A stretch of 64,000 bases of DNA from an uncultured Lachnospiraceae bacterium (GTDB lineage Bacteria > Bacillota > Clostridia > Lachnospirales > Lachnospiraceae): NCBI GenBank assembly GCA_948794795.1, contig CAQGLR010000004.1, positions 62,001 through 126,000 on the forward strand, given 5' to 3'. Positions within the stretch are counted from its first letter, which is position 1; every line of letters begins with the position of its first letter. This document shows positions 1-9,322 of the stretch, piece after piece. The translations under genes were made by a program, and so were the position numbers. Below the pieces are notes generated by a model. That model was not told where the DNA came from. It saw nothing but the letters and a program-made list of their open reading frames with translations, and did not search any database.

Positions 1-760
1 ATGGTTTTTCCCTTTCAGACAATGTTGCAAAGCTGTATCCTGCATCTTTTAACTCCTGGATTATGCCACGCAGTGCATTAAGGGTTTCATTATTGCATCC
101 TGAATCATGCATAAGGATTACGGGTTCATTATATTTTTTATAATCTTTTCTTATATTCTTCATTATTGATTCTACTGAAGGTGTTCCTACTGAATCTTCT
201 GCACTTACATTCCAGTCTGCATATTCCAGGCCGCTTTCATGTATTTTATCAATTATATCCTGCCTGAATGAACTTATATACCTGTTGGCACTGCCCCATG
301 GAAACCTTACAAGTTTTGCTTCATAACTGAACTGCCTTTCAAGCTGTTCCCTTATTTTCATTACATCACGGAAACATGAATCTTCTGTGGCATATATTTC
401 ATTGGCAACATGGCAGTATGTATGTATGCCTATTTCATGCCCCTCATTTATTTCCCTCTGTATAATGTCAGACATATCCCCGTCTATCTGCTGTCCTATA
501 AGGAAAAATGTAGCTTTTACCCCTTCTTCTTCTAATATATCAAGATAACTTTCTGTAAGTTTGCTGGGACCGTCATCAAATGTAAGGTAAGCTGTCTTTG
601 TTTCATTGTCTGTCTGTACATTGTTATTTTCTGTTTTAACAATATTGCTTATAACCGCCACATTATGCCAGGCTGACCTTTCAGCAAACAGGCATGCACA
701 AATGGCAATGGTAATTGCTATGCAGGCGGCTGCCTTTTTATGTTTTCTTATAAAATCCAT
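1..760 (-). CDS. Polysaccharide deacetylase (CE4), 3'-truncated by window edge
   Basis: The minus-strand reading frame is open from an ATG at 760 to the window edge without a stop (253 codons). It has a short basic N-terminus and one hydrophobic segment (about residues 8-25), so the enzyme is anchored or secreted. The NodB/CE4 signature is present: TFDDGP at residues 60-65 (catalytic and metal-binding Asp), HTYCH (metal-binding His pair), RFPWGS and, near the C-terminus, ILMHDSG. Family knowledge: these enzymes remove acetyl groups from N-acetylated sugars such as peptidoglycan GlcNAc or xylan. The substrate cannot be told from sequence. It is divergent from the cellobiose phosphorylase gene. 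Only the last residues should be missing, since the final HDSG block is already passed. Confidence 0.9.
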   Translation of the reverse strand, partial: MDFIRKHKKAAACIAITIAICACLFAERSAWHNVAVISNIVKTENNNVQTDNETKTAYLTFDDGPSKLTESYLDILEEEGVKATFFLIGQQIDGDMSDIIQREINEGHEIGIHTYCHVANEIYATEDSCFRDVMKIREQLERQFSYEAKLVRFPWGSANRYISSFRQDIIDKIHESGLEYADWNVSAEDSVGTPSVESIMKNIRKDYKKYNEPVILMHDSGCNNETLNALRGIIQELKDAGYSFATLSEREKP

Positions 761-923
761 ACTGTCCCCCGCTTTTACACAAATTTATTAGTTTCCTGTT
801 ATTCATTATTAATAAAAACAGGTAAACTTAAAATATACTTTCTTTTTAAATTTATGTGCCCATGTTATAAATATTACTGTAATTTTGCGCATATTTTTAT
901 TGTATTTTTAAAGGATATTCCGT

Positions 924-952
924 TTGATTTTAAATATAAAGTAAGCTATAAT
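924..952 (+). promoter_or_regulatory. Sigma-A promoter of the cellobiose phosphorylase gene
   Basis: TTGATT at 924-929, a 17-base spacer, and a perfect TATAAT at 947-952. Transcription should start near 959, directly in front of the inverted repeat at 961-1027. Confidence 0.65.
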
Positions 953-960
953 TTTAAACA

Positions 961-1027
961 GCCAGGAACTGTTAAGAAATAATCCAGACAAAGCATGTTT
1001 AGTAATTATTTCTTAATTGTTCCTGGC
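961..1027 (+). promoter_or_regulatory. 5' leader hairpin / operator-like inverted repeat before cellobiose phosphorylase
   Basis: Arms 961-983 and 1005-1027 are 23 bases each and complementary apart from two positions, around a 21-base loop. The structure would sit at the very 5' end of the transcript from the promoter at 924-952 and ends about 40 bases before the GGAGG ribosome site. There is no T-run after it, so it is not an ordinary terminator. The rest of the 761-1076 gap is AT-rich and holds nothing else I recognise. Confidence 0.6.
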
Positions 1028-1076
1028 CAGAGCCAGTAAAGTTTTGCAATTTTAAATGCAGGAATGGAGGATATTA

Positions 1077-3518
1077 ATGAAATTTGGTTATTTTGATGAC
1101 CCATGCAAAGAATATGTTATAACAACACCTAAAACACCACTTCCATGGATAAACTACCTTGGAAGCAGCAGTTTCTTCTCACTTATATCTAATACATGTG
1201 GCGGATACAGCTTTTACAAAGATGCAAAGCTTATGCGTCTTACACGTTACCGTTACAATAATGTCCCAACAGATGAAGGCGGACGCTATTATTATATAAA
1301 AGATGGCAGCACTGTATGGAACCCTGGCTGGCAGCCTGTAAAGACAGGGCTTGATTCTTATGAATGCCGCCATGGTATGGGCTACAGCCGCTTTACATCA
1401 GTGAAAAACGGGCTTGAAGCCTCTGTACTTGCATTTGTCCCATTAAATGACAACTGCGAAATAAACCAGGTTAAATTCACAAATAATTCCGGTGCTGAAA
1501 AGAATTTTACATTTTTCTCATATATAGAATTTTGTCTCTGGAATGCCATGGACGATATGACAAATTTCCAGAGAAACTTAAACATTGGTGAAGTAGAAGT
1601 AATTGGTTCTACAATTTACCATAAAACAGAATACCGTGAACGCCGCAACCATTATGCAGTATTTTCTGTAAATTCAGATATTGATGGTTTTGATACAAGC
1701 CGTGATGAATTTTTAGGCGCATACAGGGGGGTTAATAAACCACAGGTTGTAGAGGAAGGCAAGGCACATAATTCTATAGCAAGCGGATGGAGCCCAATAG
1801 GTTCACACCAGATTAATGTAACTCTTGCACCTGGCGAAACCAAAAGCTTTATATTTGTACTTGGATATTGTGAAAACCCACAGGACCAGAAGTTTTCTGC
1901 ACCTGATGTTATTAATAAAAAGCCTGCTGATGAACTTCTTGCAAAATACCAGACAGATGCACAGGTTGAAACAGCACTGGATGAATTAAAGGCAGACTGG
2001 GAAAACCTGCTTTCTAAATTTACAGTACATTCTGATGAAGAAAAGCTTGACCGCATGGTAAATATATGGAACCAGTACCAGTGCATGGTTACATTTAATA
2101 TGTCACGTTCTGCTTCATATTATGAATCAGGTATTGGCCGTGGAATGGGCTTCCGTGATTCATGCCAGGATTTACTTGGGTTTGTACATCTTATACCAGA
2201 ACGTGCAAGAGAGAGAATTATTGATATTGCCTCAACACAGTTTGAAGATGGCAGCTCTTACCACCAGTACCAGCCACTTACTAAGAAAGGAAACCTTGAT
2301 ATAGGAAGCGGCTTTAATGATGACCCTCTCTGGCTGGTTGCATGTGTATCTGCATATGTAAGGGAAACAGGTGATACATCAATACTGGAAGAAATGGTTC
2401 CATTTGACAATGATGTAAGCAAGGCTGTACCTCTTATGGAACACCTTAAACGCTCATTTAATTATACAGCAGGACACAAAGGTCCACACGGTCTTCCGCT
2501 TATTGGGCGTGCAGACTGGAATGACTGCCTTAACTTAAACTGTTTCTCTGAAAATCCTGGTGAATCATTCCAGACATTTGGTCCTGGGGATGGTCCTGTT
2601 GCAGAATCAGTATTTATAGCAGGAATGTTTGTTAAATATGGTAAAGAATATGCAGACCTTTGTGAATTTACAGGTGACAAGGAAGAGGCAGCAAGGGCAA
2701 TGGCAGAAGTTGCCAAAATGAATGAAGCAGTCCTTAAAGATGGATGGGATGGCAAATGGTTTGTACGTGCTTATGATGCACAGGGAAATAAAGTTGGCTC
2801 TGATGAATGTGAAGAAGGCAAGATTTATATTGAACCACAGGGGTTCTGTGTACTTGCAGGCATAGGCACTGAAACGGGTGAAGCTAAAGAAGCCCTTGAT
2901 TCTGTTAAAGAAATGCTTGATACAAAGTATGGCATTGTACTTTTACAGCCAGCTTATACAAAGTACCATCTTGAGCTTGGTGAAATTTCCTCATATCCGC
3001 CTGGATATAAAGAAAATGCTGGTATCTTCTGCCACAATAACCCTTGGGTATCATGTGCTGAAACAGTTATAGGGCGTGGCAACAGGGCATTTGAAATATA
3101 TAAAAGAACCTGCCCTGCTTATATTGAAGATATTAGCGAGATACACTGTACAGAACCTTATGTATATTCACAGATGATAGCTGGCAAGGATGCGCATTTC
3201 TTCGGACAGGCTAAAAACAGCTGGCTTACTGGTACAGCCGCATGGACATTTGTAAATGTGTCACAGTATATACTTGGTGTTTCTGCTACATTATATGGAT
3301 TAAGTATTAATCCTTGTATACCTTCTGAAATGGGTACAAAGTTTACTATAACACGTAAATACCGTGAAGGTGTTTATAATATAACTGTAGAAAACCCTTC
3401 AAAAGTTGAAAAAGGTGTGGATAAACTTATTGTAGATGGAAAAGAACTGTCTGGCACAACTGTTGTACCTTACGAAAAAGGCAAAAAAGAATATAATGTA
3501 ACTGTTGTTATGGGATAA
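1077..3518 (+). CDS. cbp: Cellobiose phosphorylase (GH94)
   Basis: Cytoplasmic enzyme that splits cellobiose with phosphate into glucose 1-phosphate and glucose. The ATG at 1077 is chosen over an in-frame ATG at 1056 because GGAGG at 1066-1070 is correctly spaced and the protein then starts MKFGYFDDPCKEYVI, as known GH94 cellobiose phosphorylases do. It is 813 aa, the usual family length (about 810). The N-terminal beta-sandwich (to about residue 290) is followed by an (alpha/alpha)6 barrel. GRADWNDCLNLNC holds the catalytic general-acid Asp, which falls at residue 483 with this start. No signal peptide, as expected for an intracellular phosphorylase. Probably transcribed alone, since a terminator follows at once. 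It complements the secreted GH5 cellulase at 21 kb. Confidence 0.96.
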   Translation: MKFGYFDDPCKEYVITTPKTPLPWINYLGSSSFFSLISNTCGGYSFYKDAKLMRLTRYRYNNVPTDEGGRYYYIKDGSTVWNPGWQPVKTGLDSYECRHGMGYSRFTSVKNGLEASVLAFVPLNDNCEINQVKFTNNSGAEKNFTFFSYIEFCLWNAMDDMTNFQRNLNIGEVEVIGSTIYHKTEYRERRNHYAVFSVNSDIDGFDTSRDEFLGAYRGVNKPQVVEEGKAHNSIASGWSPIGSHQINVTLAPGETKSFIFVLGYCENPQDQKFSAPDVINKKPADELLAKYQTDAQVETALDELKADWENLLSKFTVHSDEEKLDRMVNIWNQYQCMVTFNMSRSASYYESGIGRGMGFRDSCQDLLGFVHLIPERARERIIDIASTQFEDGSSYHQYQPLTKKGNLDIGSGFNDDPLWLVACVSAYVRETGDTSILEEMVPFDNDVSKAVPLMEHLKRSFNYTAGHKGPHGLPLIGRADWNDCLNLNCFSENPGESFQTFGPGDGPVAESVFIAGMFVKYGKEYADLCEFTGDKEEAARAMAEVAKMNEAVLKDGWDGKWFVRAYDAQGNKVGSDECEEGKIYIEPQGFCVLAGIGTETGEAKEALDSVKEMLDTKYGIVLLQPAYTKYHLELGEISSYPPGYKENAGIFCHNNPWVSCAETVIGRGNRAFEIYKRTCPAYIEDISEIHCTEPYVYSQMIAGKDAHFFGQAKNSWLTGTAAWTFVNVSQYILGVSATLYGLSINPCIPSEMGTKFTITRKYREGVYNITVENPSKVEKGVDKLIVDGKELSGTTVVPYEKGKKEYNVTVVMG

Positions 3519-3545
3519 TATCTGGTACACTAAACAATATTTTAT

Positions 3546-3572
3546 AAGGCAAGCTTTATAGCTTGCCTTTTT
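3546..3572 (+). terminator. Rho-independent terminator after cellobiose phosphorylase
   Basis: Nine-base perfect stem (3546-3554 with 3561-3569), loop TTTATA, followed by a T-run to 3572. It separates the phosphorylase from the two-component system starting at 3587. Confidence 0.85.
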
Positions 3573-3586
3573 ACAGGAGTAATAAA

Positions 3587-4267
3587 ATGAAACAGAAAAT
3601 CCTTATTATTGAAGATGACAAAAAATTAAATAATGGCATAAAATTAGCATTAAAAAATGATTCTTATATTTTCTTCCAGTGCCGTACACTGGCAGATGCC
3701 AGGGAAGTCCTTCAAAACAATACTGTCCACCTTGTATTTCTTGATATTAATTTGCCAGATGGCAATGGTATCAGTTTCTTGAAAGAAATAAGATGCCACA
3801 GCCAGGTCCCTGTTATAATTATTACTATAAATAATATGGAACTTGACATTGTCACAGGACTTGAAGCAGGCGCAGACGATTATATAACTAAACCTTTCAG
3901 CCTGATGGTACTAAGGGCAAGGGCAGAAGTACAGCTGCGCAGTTACAGGACAGGACAGAAAAGTATTTTTGAAACAAGTATTTTCTACTTTGATTTTGAC
4001 AAAATGGTATTTTTAAAAAATGGCATATCTGTAGACCTTAGCAAAACTGAACAAAGACTGCTAAGGCTGTTATGTGAAAATAAAGGTGCTACGTTGAAAA
4101 GGAGCTTTCTTATTGATTATGTATGGCAGGGGGATACAGAATTTGTAGATGGACATGCACTGACAGTCACAATTAAAAGGCTCCGTGATAAACTTGAAGA
4201 AGACTCTAAAAATCCTGTTTATATTAAAACAGTTTATGGAATTGGCTATACATGGGTGGTGGATTAG
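3587..4267 (+). CDS. OmpR/VanR-type response regulator
   Basis: 226-aa two-domain regulator. The receiver domain (about 1-120) shows the acidic pocket IIEDD, the phospho-acceptor Asp53 in VFLDINLPDGNG and the conserved Lys in YITKPF. The C-terminal winged-helix DNA-binding domain (about 130-226) ends in the typical IKTVYGIGYTW. The ATG at 3587 follows AGGAG at 3575-3579; an in-frame upstream start at 3563 would lie inside the terminator hairpin. The stop touches the ATG of the kinase gene (TAGATG), so both are translated together. Likely controls the ABC transporter genes just downstream. Confidence 0.93.
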   Translation: MKQKILIIEDDKKLNNGIKLALKNDSYIFFQCRTLADAREVLQNNTVHLVFLDINLPDGNGISFLKEIRCHSQVPVIIITINNMELDIVTGLEAGADDYITKPFSLMVLRARAEVQLRSYRTGQKSIFETSIFYFDFDKMVFLKNGISVDLSKTEQRLLRLLCENKGATLKRSFLIDYVWQGDTEFVDGHALTVTIKRLRDKLEEDSKNPVYIKTVYGIGYTWVVD

Positions 4268-5164
4268 ATGGTTATTATAATAGCCTTTTTTATATTTATT
4301 ATATCTGGATGTTTCTGGTATGTTTTTTTCCGAAGAAGGGAAAACCAGCTTCTTGACCATTTACAGGATATGGTTGATAATGCTGCCTCTGGAAAACTTT
4401 CCCGCAGCAATATTTCTGAAACTAAGCTGTCACGGCTTGAAGACAGTATGAAACGTTATATGGATAACACTATGTCAGAAGGTGAAAACCAGAAGAACCA
4501 GAAAGAAATTATACAAAATCTTATTTCTGATATTTCACACCAGACACTTACACCAGTTTCTAACTTAAAGTTATATGCAGGGCTTTTAGATGAAAGTGGT
4601 TATGAGGACAAAGAAATTACAAGCACTATTGTAGAACAGACAGATAAACTTGATTTCCTGATACAATCTTTAATACACCTCTCAAGAATGGAAAGTGGAA
4701 TTATAAAAGTCTGTCCAGAAATATCGAAAGTATCTGTAATGCTTAATAAAGCCTGGCAGCAGTATGCTTCTGCAGCTTTACAGAAAAACATAACATATAC
4801 TATGCCAGAAACAAACCTTACAGCCTGCTTTGACATAAAATGGACTGCTGAAGCAGTTGGAAATATAATTGACAATGCTTTAAAATATACAGAAGAAAAT
4901 GGATATATAAAAATAAATGTATGTGAATATTCATTTTTTGTAAGGATTGATATTTCAGACAACGGCATTGGAATTGATTCTAAAGAAATACCCAGGATTT
5001 TTACACGTTTCTACAGAAGTTTCTCTGTATCAGACCTGCCAGGTGTTGGAATTGGGCTGTACCTGTCAAGGGAAATTATAAAATCGCAGAACGGATATAT
5101 CAAAGTTTCCTCAGAACCTGGCAAAGGTTCTGTATTCTCTGTTTTCCTGCCAAAATCCAGCTAA
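4268..5164 (+). CDS. Sensor histidine kinase
   Basis: 298 aa with a single N-terminal membrane segment (about 2-20) and almost no extracellular part, the intramembrane-sensing layout common for kinases paired with ABC exporters. The H-box is SDISHQTLTPVSN with the phospho-acceptor His91; the usual second half (KTPL or RTPL) is replaced by TLTP, a variant I associate with clostridial kinases. The N-box NIIDNALKY, G1 box DISDNGIGI, F-box and G2 box GVGIGLYLS are all present, so the kinase should be active. Cognate regulator is encoded immediately upstream. Confidence 0.92.
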   Translation: MVIIIAFFIFIISGCFWYVFFRRRENQLLDHLQDMVDNAASGKLSRSNISETKLSRLEDSMKRYMDNTMSEGENQKNQKEIIQNLISDISHQTLTPVSNLKLYAGLLDESGYEDKEITSTIVEQTDKLDFLIQSLIHLSRMESGIIKVCPEISKVSVMLNKAWQQYASAALQKNITYTMPETNLTACFDIKWTAEAVGNIIDNALKYTEENGYIKINVCEYSFFVRIDISDNGIGIDSKEIPRIFTRFYRSFSVSDLPGVGIGLYLSREIIKSQNGYIKVSSEPGKGSVFSVFLPKSS

Positions 5165-5219
5165 ATACCCATATGAAAAGTATCAATCCTGTAATATTCC
5201 TGAAACAAGCTGGAGATAT

Positions 5220-5245
5220 TTGTATGTTAATGTAATTCCATACAA
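5220..5245 (+). promoter_or_regulatory. Short inverted repeat before the ABC transporter genes
   Basis: TTGTATG at 5220-5226 and CATACAA at 5239-5245 form a perfect 7-base inverted repeat with a 12-base loop, ending seven bases before the AAAGGAGG ribosome site. It could be a regulator-binding site or a translational hairpin; the sequence alone does not decide. Confidence 0.35.
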
Positions 5246-5265
5246 TATATAAAGGAGGCATAAAA

Positions 5266-5967
5266 ATGGTTATTTTAGAAGCAAAGGATTTACGGAAAAC
5301 ATACGGAAATGGTGAAACAGCTGTACATGCACTTGATGGTACCAGTTTACAAGTACAGAAAGGGGAATTTGTTGCAGTTGTTGGCACATCTGGCAGCGGA
5401 AAGTCAACTTTGCTGCATATAATTGGAGGACTTGATGTCCCAGATTCAGGTGAAATAATAATAGATGGCCAGAAACTTAGCAATATGTCTGATGAAGAGA
5501 TTACTATTTTCAGGCGCAGGAACATTGGCTTTGTATTCCAGCAGTTTAACCTTGTTCCAATGCTTAATGTATATGAAAACATAATCCTTCCTGTAAAACT
5601 GGATGGCAAGAAACCAGAAAAAACTTTTATTGACAGTATTATTGATACACTTGGTCTTGGCAAAAAGCTTGACAGCCTGCCATGCACACTGTCTGGCGGG
5701 CAGCAGCAAAGGGTTGCAATAGCAAGGGCACTGGCGGCAAAACCAGCAATACTCCTTGCAGATGAACCAACTGGAAGCCTGGATTCAAAGACAAGCCAGG
5801 ATGTACTTGGGCTTCTTAAAATTACAAATGAACATTTCCACCAGACTATTGTAATGATTACACATAATGAAGAAATTGCGCAGCTTGCAGGGCGTATCCT
5901 GTGTATTGAAGATGGAAAGATTATTTCTGACAGCAATAATGCAGTACAGGGGGTGGCATCATGGTAA
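5266..5967 (+). CDS. ABC transporter ATP-binding protein (MacB/LolD/BceA class)
   Basis: 233-aa single nucleotide-binding domain. Walker A GTSGSGKST at 40-48, Q-loop VFQQFNLVP, signature LSGGQQQR, Walker B ILLADEPTGSLD and switch His in MITHNEE are intact. Strong AAAGGAGG ribosome site. It overlaps the permease gene by 7 bases, so the two are coupled. Family knowledge: this ATPase class works with FtsX-type permeases in mechanotransmission or peptide resistance rather than in classic solute uptake. Confidence 0.93.
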   Translation: MVILEAKDLRKTYGNGETAVHALDGTSLQVQKGEFVAVVGTSGSGKSTLLHIIGGLDVPDSGEIIIDGQKLSNMSDEEITIFRRRNIGFVFQQFNLVPMLNVYENIILPVKLDGKKPEKTFIDSIIDTLGLGKKLDSLPCTLSGGQQQRVAIARALAAKPAILLADEPTGSLDSKTSQDVLGLLKITNEHFHQTIVMITHNEEIAQLAGRILCIEDGKIISDSNNAVQGVASW

Positions 5968-8510
5968 AAGTAGATAGTAAAAAGACCCTTTATACACTTG
6001 CAAGACGTTTTATGAAAATGAACCATAACCGCAATATTATTGCAGTTATTTCAATTATGCTGTCCTCTCTTCTGTTTACAAGTTTATTTATGGGAACAAT
6101 ATCCCTAATACTTTCAAAGAGGGCAACAGAAATACGCCAGTCCATGTACTCATCACACACAATAATACAAAACCTGTCCAAATATGAATTTAATAATATA
6201 CTCAACGCAGCTAAAGACAATGAAGATATAAAATACTATGGGACAGGTATTTTCTTAGGTCCTGTAATGAATAAGGAATTTAGTTTCTCATGTGAATTAC
6301 GTTCTGCTGATAAGCACCATGCCGAAAGCTTTAACTGCTCCCCTGTCACTGGAAGGCTTCCAGAAAATAAGGACGAAGCAGCTGTCAGTTCCCTTGTGCT
6401 TGACCAGCTTGGCATACCACATAAACTTGGCAGCAAAGTTACAATCACATGGGAAAAAAATCCCGTAACTAAAGAATATAAAACAGATACATTTACCATA
6501 TGCGGCTTCTGGGAAGGGGATAAGGCAATACTTTCACAGATTATATGGGTATCAGATAATTATGCACAAAAGGAAGCATATATCCCTTCTGCTAAAGATA
6601 TTAAAAATAAGTTTTTCAATGGTACATATGAATTTAGTATATGGTATAAAAACCTCTGGCACCTGGAGCAGAAAACAGATAAACTTAACTTCGGAGCACA
6701 GCTTACTGGCAGCAATAATAAATTTTTACCAAATCCAGCATATAATATTATGGAAGAAGATTCTTTCTCTTATGCAAGTGTTATTGTTATACTTATAGTA
6801 ATTATTATTGCTGGATACCTGGTTATTTATAATATTTTCAGCATTTCTGTAAAAACAGATATCAGGATATATGCACTTCTTAAAAACACTGGCACTACTG
6901 GCAGGCAGTTAAAGAAAATTGTACGCATACAGGCACTAAGTCTTTCAGCTATTGGAATTCCTTTAGGGCTTATTGCTGGATATATAACTGGCATATGTAT
7001 GGCACCATCCCTTACTGCCAGCCAGGATATAGGAAGCAGTACAATTAATGCTACAGAAACTGTTGTATCTGCAAACCCTTTAATATTTATTTTTGCAGCA
7101 TTAATGACACTTTTTACAGTTTATATGTCATGTCTTGAAGCCTGCCATACAGCAGGTAAAGTTTCTCCTGTAGAAGCACTTAAATTATCAGAAAAAAACG
7201 GCTCTTTTAAGAAAACCCAGAGGAATACATCTGCCACCTGGCCTGCCATGGCTTTGCAAAATATACTGCGCAGCTGGAAAAAAGGACTGGTTGTTATGTT
7301 TTCAATATCACTGTCACTTATAATACTGGACTATATTGTAATACTTGCAGGCGGTTTTGACTTTAAACAGTACCAGCAGATTTTTCTTGCATCTGATTTC
7401 CAGCTTGACCAGGTTACAAGCAACCTGGAACATACAAATTTTAATGGCATAAGCCAGGAAACCCGGGATAAGCTTGATAAATGCCCTTATAGTAAAGCTA
7501 TTGGATACATTTACTTTTCAGGAGAAAGCCATAAGATGGAACAACAGATTACAAAAATCTGGAAAGGCTTTGCCAGCAAATATAAAGAATACTGGGGGGA
7601 TTATGAAAATAATACTTATAAACAATCTATTAAAACAGGTAATATAAAAGTCCATCTTATAGGACTAAATAAAGCAGGATTTAATAAACTGGACTGGAGA
7701 GAAAAACCTTGTGCATGGGAAGATTTCTCCAGCGGTAAATATGTAATAACAGATTATAATTATTTATACACAGAAACTCCCGTTTCTTATTATAAAACTG
7801 GTGATAATTTTTTTATGGAATATAAAAGTGGCTCAAAGAAAAATTACAAAATACTAGGAGAAGCTACAGTGCCTTTTTCCCTGGATTACCCATATTATGA
7901 TTTTATGTATATTACAGTATTTGTGCCTGAAAGTGAATATATTAAAAATACTTTAAACAGCTCTGCTATGTACGCTGCTATTGACGCTAGTAAAGGCATG
8001 GAACAGCAAGTGCAGGATTATATCAAAGAAAATATACTAAAAGAAAATAATTTTATAAATGTATTTTCTGTGCTTGATATAAAAGCAAGTTTCCAGAAGT
8101 ATATTAGTAAATATTATACTATTGGCGGAATTCTTGTAGCAGTACTTGCATTTATTGGCATTATGAATTTCTTTAATACAACAGCAGCTTCTATATCCAG
8201 CCGTAAAAGGGAACTGGCACTCCTGGAAGCTGTAGGCATGCCAAAAAGACAAATTATAAAAATGCTGGCAGCAGAAGGCGGGATTTACCTTTCAGGCTCA
8301 TTTGTACTTGCACTGCCTGCAGTTTACTTTGGTGCAGAAAAAGTATTTTCTTTTATAAATGTTGGTTTCTACTTCCAGGTTAATATAACAGTACTTCCTT
8401 GTATTATTATGTTTCCATTCCTTATTATAATTGCTATAATAATACCAAAATACCAGTATAATAAAATTGGATGTGAAAGTATTGTGGAACGCCTGGACAC
8501 TCCTGTATAA
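5961..8510 (+). CDS. FtsX-like ABC transporter permease
   Basis: 849 aa. First membrane segment at about 28-52, then a large extracytoplasmic region, three segments at about 270-395, a fourth at about 445-465, a second large extracytoplasmic region, and a C-terminal group of three segments (about 715-840). That is a duplicated FtsX fold as in MacB-like or BceB-like permeases. The stretch around residue 735 (SSRKRELALLEAVGMPKRQI) is the typical FtsX coupling element. Start codon overlaps the end of the ATPase gene. With the upstream two-component system it forms a four-gene sensing and export module; the transported or sensed compound is unknown. Confidence 0.9.
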   Translation: MVKVDSKKTLYTLARRFMKMNHNRNIIAVISIMLSSLLFTSLFMGTISLILSKRATEIRQSMYSSHTIIQNLSKYEFNNILNAAKDNEDIKYYGTGIFLGPVMNKEFSFSCELRSADKHHAESFNCSPVTGRLPENKDEAAVSSLVLDQLGIPHKLGSKVTITWEKNPVTKEYKTDTFTICGFWEGDKAILSQIIWVSDNYAQKEAYIPSAKDIKNKFFNGTYEFSIWYKNLWHLEQKTDKLNFGAQLTGSNNKFLPNPAYNIMEEDSFSYASVIVILIVIIIAGYLVIYNIFSISVKTDIRIYALLKNTGTTGRQLKKIVRIQALSLSAIGIPLGLIAGYITGICMAPSLTASQDIGSSTINATETVVSANPLIFIFAALMTLFTVYMSCLEACHTAGKVSPVEALKLSEKNGSFKKTQRNTSATWPAMALQNILRSWKKGLVVMFSISLSLIILDYIVILAGGFDFKQYQQIFLASDFQLDQVTSNLEHTNFNGISQETRDKLDKCPYSKAIGYIYFSGESHKMEQQITKIWKGFASKYKEYWGDYENNTYKQSIKTGNIKVHLIGLNKAGFNKLDWREKPCAWEDFSSGKYVITDYNYLYTETPVSYYKTGDNFFMEYKSGSKKNYKILGEATVPFSLDYPYYDFMYITVFVPESEYIKNTLNSSAMYAAIDASKGMEQQVQDYIKENILKENNFINVFSVLDIKASFQKYISKYYTIGGILVAVLAFIGIMNFFNTTAASISSRKRELALLEAVGMPKRQIIKMLAAEGGIYLSGSFVLALPAVYFGAEKVFSFINVGFYFQVNITVLPCIIMFPFLIIIAIIIPKYQYNKIGCESIVERLDTPV

Positions 8511-8522
8511 ACTTACCAGGCG

Positions 8523-8547
8523 GGGGCATAATTTACAGATTATGCCC
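8523..8547 (+). terminator. Hairpin between convergent genes (permease / 8540-9106)
   Basis: GGGCATAAT and ATTATGCCC arms around a short loop form a nine-base stem at 8525-8546. It starts just after the permease stop (8510) and overlaps the stop codon of the convergent gene ending at 8540. No long T-run, so terminator function is likely but not certain. Confidence 0.5.
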
Positions 8548-9106
8548 TTGCTTCAAATACTGGAAGTATATCCAGCAGTTCAGCTATAGGGGTAATATTT
8601 TCCCCTTGGAATATACTTTCTTCATCATCACTATCATTATTTTTATCATATAAATAATTCTCAAGTTTCTTTCTTTCAGATTCTTCTTTTTTCTCTGGAA
8701 GCCTTTTATAATATTCTGACTTTTTAAATTCCTTTTCTGTTTCCCTTATACCTGCAATAAGGTATTCTTTATCTGGGTCATCTTTGCCAATGCCTCCTAT
8801 TGCACAGTCAATTACCTCCTGGACTTCTTCTTTTGACTTACAATTCTTAAGCTGGTTCTCCACTGCCTGTTTCTTATACTTTACACGCAATGCTGTCATA
8901 TAGAGCTGTGAGTTATGCAGCCTGAGATAATCAAGCTCCTCAGATGTAAGGTTCTTGCCGCTTTTTAGTTTTGCCATAATTTTATTTAAGTAACCTGTTT
9001 CTTCCTCTTCATCCATTCCATATGACGGGTCTATTAACGCCTCTATTGTATCCTGCCAGATTCTGTTAGTTTCATTCATATTTTCTTTTGATAAAATATT
9101 ATACAT
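8540..9106 (-). CDS. Conserved hypothetical charged protein
   Basis: 188 aa, no signal peptide and no membrane segment, very rich in Glu and Lys with a predicted helical core (about 20-150), including an extended E/K-rich helix at about 125-152, and an acidic patch near the C-terminus. I do not recognise a family. Starts at ATG 9106 behind a modest GAGAGGG ribosome site. Transcribed alone, convergent with the ABC permease and divergent from prfC, so context gives no function. Codon use matches its neighbours, so it is probably a real gene. Confidence 0.6.
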   Translation of the reverse strand: MYNILSKENMNETNRIWQDTIEALIDPSYGMDEEEETGYLNKIMAKLKSGKNLTSEELDYLRLHNSQLYMTALRVKYKKQAVENQLKNCKSKEEVQEVIDCAIGGIGKDDPDKEYLIAGIRETEKEFKKSEYYKRLPEKKEESERKKLENYLYDKNNDSDDEESIFQGENITPIAELLDILPVFEARA

Positions 9107-9287
9107 TGGTTACACCCTCTCTTAACAATTTAAAAAATGCCCTGTGTTCCTGCAGTGGCATATGTATAAACTTATATAAGTATTATATCGGCAAGTTACC
9201 ATAAAGACTTATATGGCAGGCATATTTTATCTGATAAGCATATTTTTACCTATACATGAAATTTATGAAAAGGACGTGAAAGTATCC

Positions 9288-9316
9288 TTGCATCTATACA
9301 AAATATACATTATAAT
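9288..9316 (+). promoter_or_regulatory. Sigma-A promoter of prfC
   Basis: TTGCAT at 9288-9293, 17-base spacer, perfect TATAAT at 9311-9316. Expected start of transcription near 9323, which coincides with the start of a leader hairpin. The rest of 9107-9409 is AT-rich and has no supported gene. Confidence 0.65.
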
Positions 9317-9322
9317 TAGTAA

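Noticed and set aside
5100..6026. 308-codon minus-strand frame opposite the ABC ATPase gene
   Set aside because: Antisense shadow of a well-conserved ATPase gene; no family features.
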